From: Anadara kagoshimensis
Taxonomy: Eukaryota > Mollusca > Bivalvia > Arcoida > Arcidae
Length of the DNA: 64,000 bases
Direction of reading: 5' to 3'
Assembly (NCBI GenBank): GCA_021292105.1
Contig: CM037863.1
Span: 5,777,298-5,841,297 of the forward strand
Part shown: one piece after another, positions 46,301 through 60,400 of the stretch
How positions within the stretch are numbered: the first letter of the stretch is position 1
Layout: each line of letters opens with the position of its first letter
Position numbers and translations under genes: made by a program
Notes under the pieces: model-generated
Database searches by the model: none
The model's input: only the letters and a program-made list of their open reading frames with translations
Told to the model about the DNA's origin: nothing

Positions 46301-49300
46301 AGCTAACGTATAGGAGTCTAAGTGTAGCCACATTTCTGAATTGTAGTTTGGCCTGTCAGCAGCCGATCTTTGACTCCTTTTATGTCAGTTTATCGTTAAA
46401 CTTCCGACAGGTCTGTACTGTTATGGCGTTATTGTATATGATGTTTAAAGCTGGAGTATTGTATATTTTGTTTGTTTGAACTAGCTTCTGGAGATAAAGT
46501 GGCTTTTATCTGGTAATAATTTGTATGTTCATTTTAGACTCATTGATTTATTTATTTGTCTGTGGTTTTATTTATTTGGCCTTCACAGCTTTATGGTTGT
46601 TTTTTCAATTGTGTTTGTTCGATCAAACGTCTAGAATCGACTGATTTAGTCTTGCCTTAATAATTCTTATTTTGATGTGTTCACCTTTCTGGATCACCCG
46701 GCCTCACGTTCCTGGTTCAAGGTCACGTGTTTAACCTAATTTGTCAGTTTTAAAGTATTAACTTTGCATCTGGTTTTTTATTCGGACATGGATACATATA
46801 TTTGTTTTTGATTGATTTTATGGTTCCCGATGGCGAAAAAGTCAAAATCAAAAAACAAGCATACCTATTTATGCTCAAAGCGTGCATTAACGGATCACGA
46901 GCCCGCTTAACGCCTAGGATAGAATCCAACTTAGGACACATCCTTCTATGAGTTAAGTTGAGTAAAGGTGTTTCACGTCCCAGGCAAGAATATATCACTT
47001 ATATCGAGACGTCGCCAGCTAAAAGCGAAGATGCATAAATTTTACAATTATGTTGCGCTGATGGCATTATACAGCAGGGTTCTTTATTGTTCCAAGCCTA
47101 CCATGACATGGAGCATTGTTTATTTTAAGTTCCCATCCGAAAAAACCGCGGCTTTCATATCGAAATTCAGAGTGTTTGGCAAAAGTCACTACCCACTTTC
47201 AAATCTTGTGTCAGACCCGGTCGGGGTTCAAACCCACGACCTCCTTTGTACAGAGCGAACACTACCAACCGATCTACACTAGTGGTTCATCCTAGCTTGA
47301 GGAAGTTTGTCAGCTTGCTTGCCGGAAGTAGACGGTTTTCTCCGGACATTCTAGTTTCCTTCACAATTTCTAAACTAACCGTCTCTATTTTATCAAAAAG
47401 AAAGAAAGTGAAAACTTTGAAAACTGGCAAATTGGGTTAAACATGCAAACTTCCACCAGGGAAGTAAGAGTGGATGCCCCCGAAGGGTAAATACCTCTTG
47501 TGTAAGGAATGAATGAAACATGGATCTGTGTTACGTCAAAAATCTTGACTAATGAAACTCTAAATGACATGTGTTTATAAATCATCTTTTATCAAGACGT
47601 GAACGAACTAATACTCTAATAATTGCAATCACTAATATTTTTTCAGGCCTGTCAACTGTTTTAGGATTTTTGGGATTTCATATTGATTGCAGTCGTCACT
47701 ATGACAGCGAATGGATCCGTAAGTAATACATCCGATATAATAAAATTGCGGACGTAATAGGTTCACGACTGAATAACTCTTCCCCTTCGCGTGTAACATT
47801 TTGGAAAACGTTTATGTTGTGAATTCCAGGATTAAGGCCGGTTTTTCGAGAAAAGTAAACTTCCATGATAAAAAACAAATATACTAATCCATGTCCTAAT
47901 TACAATCCAGAAGCAAAGTAAAAACTTTGGAACAAATTACGTTAAACACGTGAACTTCCGGGAAGTTAGGTCGGGTGCTCCGGAAAGGTAAGCACCTCCT
48001 GTTTAGCTAGCTACACCCACCACGTGTGTAATCATATCCAATGGAAATATTTGTTTCGCACAAATGTTAGAAGATTACCTGTGATACAAGGACGAATTAC
48101 GTGGTACAGCGACGATCACGTGGTACAATGACGGATCACGTGGTAGATGGACGGACTGTCATTATTTAGTGTAAGCCTACTTAAAAATAGAAAGTTGAAA
48201 AAGTTATAAAATCATTTGTTTTGTAACAGTCTGAAAGGTTCGATTGTGTTTATGTCTAACACTAGTTACCAAGGAAACATAACATATTTTAAAATTGAAA
48301 GAGAAAAATTGCCTTTTATACACATGAAATCTAAATACGAGAGTGTACGCGTATTGAAGCATTAAAATTAAATAGAAAAGCCTTTTCCACTTGACCTCTG
48401 ATTAGGCTGAAACAACAAATGAAAATTATAAATATCGCCTTTTCCACTTGACCTCTGATTAGGTTGAAACATCAATATCGCCTTTTCCACTTGACCTCTG
48501 ATTAGGTGGAAACATCAAATGGAAATTATAAATATCGCCTTTTCCACTTGACCTCTGATTAGGTTGAAACATCAAATGGAAATTATAAATATCGCCTTTT
48601 CCACTTGACCTCTGATAAGGTGGAAACATCAAATGGAAATTATAAATATCGCCTTTTCCACTTGACCTCTGATTAGGTGGAAACATCAAATGAAAATTAT
48701 AAATATCGCCTTTTCCACTTGACCTCTGATTAGGTGGAAACATCAAATGAAAATTATAAATATCGCCTTTTCCACTTGACCTCTGATTAGGTTGAAACAT
48801 CAAATGAAAATTATAAATATCGCCTTTTCCACTTGACCTCTGATTAGGTGGAAACATGAAATGGAAATTATAAATATCGCCTTTTCAACTTGACCTCTGA
48901 TTAGGTGGAAACATCAAATGAAAATTATTAATATTGCCTTTTCCACTTGACCTCTGATTAGGTGGAAACATCAAATGAAAATTATTAATATTGCCTTTTC
49001 CACTTGACCTCTGATTAGGTGGAAACATCAAATGGAAATTATAAATATCGCCTTTTCCACTTGACCTCTGATTAGGTTGAAACATCAAATGAAAATTATA
49101 AATATCGCCTTTTCCACTTGACCTCTGATTAGGTGGAAACATGAAATGGAAATTATAAATATCGCCTTTTCAACTTGACCTCTGATTAGGTGGAAACATC
49201 AAATGAAAATTATTAATATTGCCTTTTCCACTTGACCTCTGATTAGGTGGAAACATCAAATGAAAATTATTAATATTGCCTTTTCCACTTGACCTCTGAT

Positions 49301-51408
49301 TAGGTGGAAACATCAAATGGAAATTATAAATATCGCCTTTTCCACTTGACCTCTGATTAGGTGGAAACATTAAATGAAAATTATAAATATTGCCTTTTCC
49401 ACTTGACCTCTGATTAGGTGGAAACATCAAATGGAAATTATAAATATCGCCTTTTCCACTTGACCTCTGATTAGGTGGAAACATCAAATGGAAATTATAA
49501 ATATCGCCTTTTCCACTTGACCTCTGATTAGGTGGAAACATCAAATGGAAATTATAAATATCGCCTTTTCCACTTGACCTCTGATTAGGTGGAAACATCA
49601 AATGAAAATTATAAATATCGCCTTTTCCACTTGACCTCTGATTAGGTGGAAACATGAAATGGAAATTATAAATATCGCCTTTTCCACTTGACCTCTGATT
49701 AGGTGGAAACATGAAATGGAAATTATAAATATCGCCTTTTCCACTTGACCTCTGATTAGGTGGAAACATCAAATGAAAATTATTAATATTGCCTTTTCCA
49801 CTTGACCTCTGATTAGGTGGAAACATCAAATGGAAATTATAAATATCGCCTTTTCCACTTGACCTCTGATTAGGTTGAAACATCAAATGGAAATTATAAA
49901 TATCGCCTTTTCCACTTGACCTCTGATAAGGTGGAAATATCAAATGGGAATTATAAATATCGCCTTTTCCACTTGACCTCTGATTAGGTGGAAACATCAA
50001 ATGGAAATTATAAATATCGCCTTTTCCACTTGACCTCTGATTAGGTGGAAACATCAAATGAAAATTATAAATATCGCCTTTTCCACTTGACCTCTGATTA
50101 GGTTGAAACATCAAATGAAAATTATAAATATCGCCTTTTCCACTTGACCTCTGATTAGGTGGAAACATCAAATGAAAATTATTAATATTGCCTTTTCCAC
50201 TTGACCTCTGATTAGGTGGAAACATCAAATGGAATTTATAAATATCGCCTTTTCCACTTTGGTAGAGAAACCATTGTGGTAGCTTAGTTGATAAAGTACT
50301 AGCTGCTTCGTAATTGGAAGGTCTTGCGTTCGAACCCCGACCGGGTCTGACCCAAGACTTGAAAGTTGGTAGTGACTGTTCTTTCGCCAAAAACCTCGGT
50401 ATTACGAGATGGAAGTCACGGTTCTTTCGGATGGGAACTTAAAATAAACGACGTCCCATGTTACGGTAGTCTTGGCACGATAAAGAACCCTGCTGTATAA
50501 TGTCATCAGCACAACGCACTCGATATAAGTGAAAAATTCTTGACTGGGACGTTAAACAACATTACTACTACTATGACTAGTCATTTGGTAGAGTGCTCGT
50601 TTTGTATGTGGGGGGTTATTGGTCCAAACCCGACCGGGACCTGAAAAAAAAGACTGAGTAGTTATTTAAATGGATAGTGCCTTTTCTTCCAAAAAGAATG
50701 AAAATCACAGCGTTCTTAAGAAAAAACATTAAAACCCTTGCACGGTGTCATAATAGGGGTAGCACATAAAGAACCTCCCCAGACATTGAACTGCATCCTA
50801 AAAATTTCTGCCACTGCACATACAACTGGTGATGTCTCGATATGTGTGTGAAATGTTCTTGACTGTGATGTAACCTCTATTCAGTCAATCAACAATTGAT
50901 TATTTTCCAGAAAATTATTGTAAACACCACTCCGAGAGCAGCAGCAGCCAACATTCAAATGGGGATAGTGGACCTGACAGTTTTGGATGTGATCATGTAT
51001 ACTATAAAGACAGTAAGTATAGCTGGGCGTGGTTTATAATAAACTGGGCGCGGTTTATAATAAACTGGGAGTGGTTTGTTATAAATATCAGAAATCTGGC
51101 GTGATTTGTCATAAAGTTGGCGTTATTTATTGATTTGTTAGTTGGCGTCATTTGTTATAAACAGGGCTAATTTGTTATAAAGTTGGCATTATTAATATAA
51201 ACTGGGAGTGATTTATTATAAAGTTGGCGTGATTTATTATAAACTGGGCGTAATTTGTTATAAAGTTGGCGTTATTAATCATAAACTGGGCGTGATTTGT
51301 TATAAAGTTTACGTTTTCAACGTGATATAAACTTGGCGAAATTTATTATAAAGGCGTGGTTTATTGTAGGCCATGTAATGCATTATCACACACACACACA
51401 CACACACA

Positions 51409-51450
<42 letters not shown>

Positions 51451-54400
51451 GTAGAGTGTTTGCTCCTTGAGTGGGATATCGATGGTTGAAACCGCGATCG
51501 GGATGACCCAAGACTAGAAAGTGGGTTTTTTAAGCCAAGCGCTCAGCATAACGAATTGAAATTCACAGGGTCCCGTGTCACAGTAGGCGTATTACGATAA
51601 AGAGTCCCGCTGTAAAATGCCATAAGTAGAACGCACAGGCAAACCTTCTGCGCCGTCCTCTATAGATAGTGACGTCTCGATATAAGTGAAACGTTAAACA
51701 CCAATTATCAACTCATCTTTCTCTCTGTGTGTGTGTATGCGTGTTTATTTTTATAGTTTTCATATGTGTCCTCCTATTATTCAGAAACTGTGTTTTACCA
51801 TATACCAGTGGTAATCTGATAGTATAATTGTTTATTTTTATTATCAATTTATCAAATTCAACAAATCAAATTTGTTTTTATTCAATAGGAGTTAACTTGA
51901 TATGGAATGACTGGCATAAAAACGGGGACGATGATGGTAGGTCGTTGAAAGTTTGTCTTAAACATTTATTTATCCTTCCTACTTATTTATTGAAACAGTG
52001 AATGCAACAGCGACATTTATCGTTTCAAGACATTAAGCTCCGCCTTTTTACGTCATTTTATCTCGTGAATTCATTGTGCCCCACCCTAAATCGGATTTGA
52101 CGAGAGTTTGACAGGTCATACTAGCTTACTGAAATGTAAACAGTGTTTATGTAGGAAAACACCAGTGATTGTAAAGGTAAATTTCCAATGTATTTATGAA
52201 CTTGCAAAGTATAACGGGCTGTCTCAAATTGCATTAAAGGCGAAGCCTTTTGTGGAAAAAATTGAAACAGCACATTATACTTTGCAAGTTCATAAAGACA
52301 TTGGAAATTTACCTTATGTCTTATATTTACAATATTTATAAAAATTAATCTATTGCCGCCTTACATTTTTCATGTTAATTTGAAAACAATTTTGGAAAAC
52401 GATGTTGGCACACCTTCTCATAAAAGTTAGTCGGCTCCTGTCAGTCAACGAGAGCATTTGACATCTGACGTCACAATGGAGCAGTGTTTTTATGAAGTTG
52501 CAAAGTATAGTCGACGTCAAATACGTTATGGAAGGAAAGATATTACAATTGTGAATATAAAGATATATTTTCACTGAGTCATTTTTGTAAGCATCTTGCT
52601 TGGATGTATAACGTTTTCGTAATGTTAACAAGCTCTATTAGAACTATTTGATTTTAGAAAGAAACGCAGTATAAAAAGTAGAAGCATAGAAAAGGAAAGT
52701 TGACAATAGAAATAATAGGTTCATTGCTAGACAAAAATACGAACAGGCCAACACTTGTCGGTAGTACTAATTACAATGTTTATAACTCATTCAAATATTA
52801 AGACGAGAACAAAAGTGAAATTTCAGTGGTAATTTTATTTCTATAAAGGCTCTCCATCATATTCATTTAAGATAAGTCTTAGGCTATTAACAGTTTAGGA
52901 TACAATAATAATCCTTATTTCATCAAATCAGAAAAACCCATACCAATTTATTCCAAACAACAAGCTTAAAGTAATAGAGTAAAAATGTTAAAATTGGCAA
53001 ATTAGGTTAAACACGTCGAGGAATCCGTAAAGATAAGCATCTCCTGTTTAACTAGCTACATTAGCTACGAGTAAAATCAATATTGAGAATGGAAGAACAA
53101 TGGAACTATGGGACGTCAAATATACCACTTATAATTTTAAAAACAAACAAAGCATTGAAAAAAAACCATAACAGTTCATGTCCCAATCGCAATCTCGAAC
53201 CAACGAAAAAACTTTAAAACTGACAAGGTAAACACGCGAACTTTCACCAGGGAAGCGAGACCGGGTGCTCCGGAAGGGTAAACACTTTCTGTATAGCTTG
53301 TTACATCCGCATTTGTGCAATCGAAATTGAATGAAAGGGACATGGAACTATTGACCTAAATATATTCAAGGCAATTCTAGACATAGAGGCATCAAACTTG
53401 ATGACCATAAAACCTTTTGAGGACCCTGAAAAGCCTAAGTTAGCAACATCCCTAAACAAAACATTTCAAACTTAATCACAATCCTGATCCTAAGTAAAAT
53501 CTTTGACAATTTGCAATTTTACTGTACATGTATGTTTAAGATTTCTTACTATTTTGTATTTTCAGTTGTTAAGCAGTTATATTACGATCTACTTGTAAGT
53601 CTTCAAACAGGGTCATCTTCATCTTTACCAGATAAAAGTAAGTATCTTGTTTTTTTTATTATTTATTTATTTATTTATTTATTTTTATTTTTATTTTTAT
53701 TTTTTTTAATGGATATGATACATTGAATGTCAGCATTTTATTTCAGAATTTAAGAATTAAAAGTGTACGTGTGACGAATTTTTAAGATTTTTTTTCAATG
53801 TCATCACAAAATTTACAACCTAAAAATAAAAACCGTCAAACTGTCGATATCTTGACAAACCCGCCTACATAAAAAAGAAACATATATGCAATTCATACCA
53901 CAATCTCATTTCCAGGTTGCCGGTGTCGGAAATATGACCGAGCATTAGCAGGCTCGCTCGAGTAAGTTTTGTTTGTGTTGCATAACAATGAAGAACATTC
54001 ATATTGACCTTGACCTGTAAAACATAGATAATACAATAGCAAAAATGGCGGTGACCTTTTTCTTTAATGTCGTGTGCTTTGGATTGGCGAGGTAACTGGA
54101 ATACTCGATGATAAAATAAGGAACAAGTGAACTGAAGTTTACTGCTAAACATGGACTAAATTTTGTTTGTTTGTTTTTTTTTTTTTTGCAGACTTATATT
54201 AAATTTACAAAATGTTCTTCTATATTTTCTTTGAAAGAAGAACACAGCGCGTAACATGTCACGTGACTTTAAAATGTTTGTAACATTTGAAAACTATCCT
54301 AGAAGTTACTATATATAATATCTGTCACTGTTTTTTGTCGTAGTGAGTACATAGAACCAGATGTGCACTAAGCAAACTTGTAAAATGTAATCCTTTCTAT

Positions 54401-57400
54401 TTGTTTACAGGGGAGATAACCAAACGTAAAACTGTACACGACGAGGCTTATTATCACTACAATACCGACCCAGATTGTAAGTGCGAGTATTGTACAAATT
54501 ATTATTTATTCAACTATTTTCAATTGCAGGTATAGCTTTTATTTCCTTATATTTTACAGTGTGTGTAGCTCGACATGAGGTTTTTCTATCCAAAACATTC
54601 GGTTTAATGTTTCATTTATTTTCATTTTTGATTCCACACATAGCGCGGTAGCTAGCTGAACAAGAGTCCCTTACTATTCCGGAGCACACGGCCTCGCTTT
54701 TCTTGTGGAAGTTTGCCTGTGTAACTCAATTAACCAGTTTTCAATTTTTGATGCTTTGTAATGAGTTGGGTATGTTTGTGTTTGAATACGTTCATTGAAG
54801 ATTCCATAGTGACCGACAGGATGCCTATAAGGAAGTCCTTCTTATATGCTTAACCCAGTGTATCAACCACTTTTTACATCCTTGAATTTCCTATGTTTTA
54901 CCAAGCGACAATTTGTCCTGCTTCCTTACTTTTAAATTAAGAATGCATCACCATGTAATTGAAATGACGAATCGGCTTGAATATAAGCTTTGTACAGATT
55001 GAAATGTGATTTGGTTTTATGATAAAAAAAGTTTATGGCCGTCATCACAGTATTGTTGATAAGTTTGATATCTCTGTGTCAAGGATTGCCCTGAATATAT
55101 TTGACAGCCCACAGTTTCCTTTTTGTTTTACAAAATTTTTATTACTCACGTGGTGTGTGTAGCTAGCTAAACAGGAAGCGCTTACCCTTCTAGATCACTC
55201 GGCCTTACTTCCCTGGCTGGAATACCCAAATTTTACTTAACTTGCCAGGTTTTTCTTTGCGCTTAGATTGTGATTCGGACATGAATTAGTATGATTAATT
55301 TTGAATGCCCTAAATGACACATATTTTTAAATTAAATATTTGATTTAATTATTCATTATACTTTATACCTCATTTATTATACCCATGTAATGCTATATTT
55401 GAAGCTTTATAGTGAAGACTTCAATTTTTCTTATGTCAACTTTGGTCATTTTCTATGCAGTTATATACACGTCCCTGCTTATGGTGTATTTGTTTCACTG
55501 TTAATACACTCTAGTAATGTTTGTTCTCACTACATGAATTATATACAACGAAGAAGGTTGCTTACAAATTAATTGTTTACTTGCAAAAATAGACTTATTA
55601 GGATTCATAGAAAGGCATCTCAATATTATTTATAATTATGATATCTCTGTATTTAAAACTACAATGGCGTTCCACAGTCCAATGTTTCTTTCTTCTTATT
55701 TGGATTTTATAGATTCTACCTAGAAATAGAAGGGGGGCTTACCTTTCTAGAACACCCGGTCTCACTTCATGTAAGATCCTTCACTTGACATAATGTAAGA
55801 AACTAAAACTCTAACGCAAAACCTTAGACTTTATAATCTATAACATATACCCTTTGTCTATTTCTGAATTTGCTGCAAGTTAAAATTGTTCCCTCGTGCA
55901 AAGTAATTTCTTAGCTAAATTTGTAAAATATATTGGCCCTTCGAATATCTTTTCAACATCTTGAAAACAATTTTGGTTTAATGTTTTGGTCCGAGCAATA
56001 CTGATGAGGAATTATATTCCGAAACGGCGTCTAGTGATGTAAAATAAAACTGTTATAAATGTAATTACAAATTCCTCATCAGCATTGCTTGGACCAAAAT
56101 TATGAAACCAAAATTATTTTGAAGATGTTAAAAAGCTACCCAAAGGACCAAAATATATTTTACCAAATTAAGCTAAGGAAACACCCTGCATGAGGTAGTA
56201 CACCTTAGTTTTTAGAATCTTCTAATTTTAACTTGCAAGAAATTTAGACAATTATAATATATTTGACAATAGTACGTATATAATTCTTTTATCAATGTAC
56301 GTTTTCTATTTGTTTTTTATACAGACCCCCATGTTCGTGATTTGGTATATAACCATATGAATGAAAAGTGCCGCATGGAAATCATACAACAACTTGAAAG
56401 TAAGTTGGTTTTACAATTATTACGCTATGGAGAGATTGTTTCCACATTGATAACTTTATATAACGTAGAAAGCTGTTTAAAAATATATTGTTGTCGCTTC
56501 AAAGTTTTACTTTGCTTTGGAGTTTTAGTTTTCAAATGGCTTAGTATGTTTTTTTTATTGAACTTAATAAAAATTCTAACATGGCCTCTGGTTTTCTTCA
56601 CGGTGGTAATATAAACGCTACACAAAGATACACACATGGTTGTTCGGTTTGTATACCTACACCTGCCATGCTATGTGTGAATTATATTTTCAAAAGCAAG
56701 TGGGAGCAAATATTATAACTACAAACGAAATGTAACAAAGGTTTTCTTTCCTATGTTATTGTATTTGTCACAATTCTGTTTACTGATTTATTTAATATCT
56801 ATTTTATTTACAAATTTACACTGTATTTGATTTGATTATATATCTTTTATATTATTTATTTGTTTTTTTTTATTGTTTCGAAATTCTTGCTATTTGGTTC
56901 AAAAGTGAGTTTTAACCCTTCCGGAACACCCGGTCTCACTTCCTTTTTGGCAGTTCATGTTTCTAACTAAATTTGCAAGTTTTTGAAGTTTTAACATTTT
57001 GATCGTGATTTGACAATTGTGTGGAATATATGTTTTACATGTATATATCTGACTTCGTTTATCTGACTGTACAAATGCATGGGCGTGCATGTCATGAGCA
57101 CTTAAATTAAATTAAATATCTTTGAAGATTAAGCAAAAAATGCAAAATTCAATTAAATTTCTTAAATATCTAGAAATAACGGTATGATTCTATAACTCCC
57201 TGTTATATAGAAAGAAAATTGAACATAACGCACCAGCTAACTTTATTGGTCGTAAATACGTGATATCGCGATTACTCGTTCATCGGAACTCTCTAGTGAT
57301 GAAGATAGGAAAGCGTTGTTGTCTGGGGACAAACATGGCAACAAATCGGCCGTCACAACCCAGACGAGATTTGATCGTAGTTTCAGTTGTAGTTGGCTTA

Positions 57401-60400
57401 AAAGGGGGTACTTACTGGTAGACGTTCACGTATTTCACTAAATTTGCCGATTCCAAAAATTTAAATAAGGAATGACTATATTATTTTTTAATGTTGTATA
57501 TAATAAATAACGATGTGCGTGGCGAATTATGTAGTGTGAAAACTTTTGTTTCATACAGTAATAACAAATAATGTCACAGTTATTCCTTATAAATAAATTA
57601 AGTCATCTGTTCACGGAATAAATATTAAAAAAAACGAAGAAAAAAACTAAAACGTTCAATGCAAAATTAATAACACATTTGTTTGTCACCGTCAATTACG
57701 TCGTAGATGAAGTTGAACAGCCAATCAATGAAAAGAGGACGCGTGATCAGTGGCTGATAGCCGTCATTTTCTGTCTAGTCAAGCAGTGAGAAAATTGTCT
57801 GGGGGGGATTTAATAATTTATAAATTCTAAAGTGACGAGGTGAAATGATGAATAAGAGATAAATACAGATGACTTAATGCTACCATTGGAAGTACAATTT
57901 GACAAGAAAGCCTGTGGAAGCATATCGATTTGTTGGGTAGAGAGAGAGAAAGAGAGAGGGGACATAACTTACTCGGGAACGATCAAGGTATGATTCGAAT
58001 GAGTTAGACTGAACCTCACAACGTTTGACTGATCTTTTGAGTAAAACAGTATAGATTTTATGCAAACATAACATCTTACAAACACACTTTCGATGGCCGC
58101 TCATTAACGTTAAGTGACTAAGTTTCTTCTTTCAGAGGTTCGATGATTGTTACTCGAAGACATTTAGATGGGTATTTTGAACTGCAACAAGCATGTTTTG
58201 ATATTTCCGACATGCAACGAAAACTGATATGATTTCACAGGCTTAGTATTATGCCACATTGTCTTATGTTGATAGGGTGGACAACTGTCGAACAGTCTGA
58301 CAGAAAAGACGAACATGCATCTGATTAAATGTTGGATAAATAATTCAAATGTCGCTAAACTGGACAGCATTAGATGCATACATCAGATATCTGTTTGTCT
58401 GATGTAGCTTCTACATTTGTCTAAGTCAAATAGCTAATAAAGTAACAAACGACACAAACGGGGTAAACATTGTGTTTGTGAGATCTACTGTCTGTGAAGT
58501 GTATTTAATATGTAAACAAAGAATAAAATAGTTTCGTTCCGCACGTGGTACAGTTCTGAAAATGGCGGGGCTTACCTGATTTTTTTATTAAGGTATAAAG
58601 AAAAAAATATCGGTCACGTGGTCTCCATTGTTTTGTATTGTGTTTTGTTGTATAAACAAACTTCAAATTTAAATTCAAAAGTAAATTTAAGTTCAAAATT
58701 AAAATTCAAATTATTTTGGATTAGTATTGATTGTCTCTTATTTGTTGCAGAAGATTTACAATTCTTACAAACAACAACACATCATCACCACCACCATACA
58801 CACGCTCCAACCACAACAACAACTAAAGCAACAACACATGTACACAGAGCAACAACGCATATGACGCACAAACCAACAGCAATGAAACCAACTACACAAC
58901 AGCCAACTACAGCGAAGCCAACCACATCACAACCAACCACACAAAAGCCAACTACAGCGAAGCCAACAACATTACAACCAACAACAAAACATGTGACAGC
59001 CGTACCAACAACAATGTCGGGGACAACTAACAGCTTATCAACATTACCAAAAATGATCACTACTTGTAAGTTTTTGTTATATTTATTAACCAATCCATTC
59101 GTCTGCAGATTAGAAACAAGAACAAGGAAATTGATTGTAAGTGCTTTACGTTCCTAGTCAGGAATGCATTTATTTCGCTTATATCCAGAGGCCACCAGTA
59201 ATAAGTGATGAAACACAATTTTATTAACTCTGGACTACGCTCTGGTCAATGTCCAAAGGGAGAACTTTATTGTTACATGTCTGGAGTGACATAGGACATC
59301 GATTTTTAAAATCTCTCCTGTATGACCCCGATATTTTTATTTCTAAATGCCGAGTGCTTAGCGAAAGTACAGCCACTACCCGTTTTCAAGTCTTAGTCAG
59401 ACCCTGGTCGGGGGTTGAACCTACGACTTTAAATACACGAAGCAAACACTCTCCCAACTGAGCTGCGTAGTGGTAAGAAGGACATTAGCAACTGAAAACG
59501 TGTTCTTAAAACTAATGGCTATGAGAGTCAAGAAGAATGATATAATATAAATTTATGAGAGAAACATTTAACTGTGACAAGAAAAGAGATATTTGGACTA
59601 CTGGTTTTAAAATTGTAAAATTCCAGACATTGGACGTGAATCTGAGTATATTTATATGCCAAGTGGTAGATAAAGTAGTCTGGGTAGTTCATTTGATAGA
59701 ATGCCTGTCTATGTTGCGTTATACCCTGGGTCCGTTCCCGGTCAGACCTTGTTTTTCTCCACTTTCTGTTATAGTTTGGTGGCAAGTGTGGCCCACGGAA
59801 GTGGTACACTATTGACACTGTGAGCTCTATAGAGTTAACCTGGGAATCGAAGTGAAATTTCCCATGTGGGAACATTGGGAACTAAAACAAGTGAAAAGAA
59901 TATGTCATTGTGGGAAGTACAGTTGTTAGAGCACTCTGCCTGGATCAATTCCCGTCCCTCTCGTTCTTGTGACAATGATTAATTTACAGCCATTCTGTAA
60001 TGTGGTTAATGTCTATTATATATCTCTCAACAATCCCACCTTTTGACAACTAGGGGTGTGGTTATAGTAATATTAAACGGTCTTGGAATATCCCACTTAT
60101 TTTACAAATGATGATGTAGTTATAGTACAATTAGACGCCCTACTAAACCAACGCACATTTTGTACAATTACTGCCCATTTAAGCTTCACATATAAATTAT
60201 TTCAGGATTATGTGTTATACACAAGGCGGCTTCGCAGTTCATGTTAAATATGCTATTCCTGACTTTTATTCATAACACCGAATGAATACACTCAAATAGA
60301 ATGCTATTTCTTATATTTACAATCATAAAAATATTGATAGCATGTCCGAAATGTAAAATTATCGCTACATTAGTTTATTGCATTTAAGATTCAGACAAAC

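Noticed and set aside
48370..50258. Covarying hairpin arms in the 57-base units, which would hint at a selected RNA structure
   Set aside because: Variants 'ttcaac' (left arm) and 'gttgaa' (right arm) occur in different units, not together, so pairing is not preserved by compensation.
49170..50390. 406-codon minus-strand frame as a repetitive protein gene
   Set aside because: It is the translation of a 57-base minisatellite that happens to be a multiple of three, begins in a SINE and has no promoter, splice or domain support.
58785..59093. Minus-strand Val/Cys-rich frame opposite exon 8 of gene C
   Set aside because: It is the complement of the Thr/Pro repeat; the plus-strand exon has correct splice phases on both sides.
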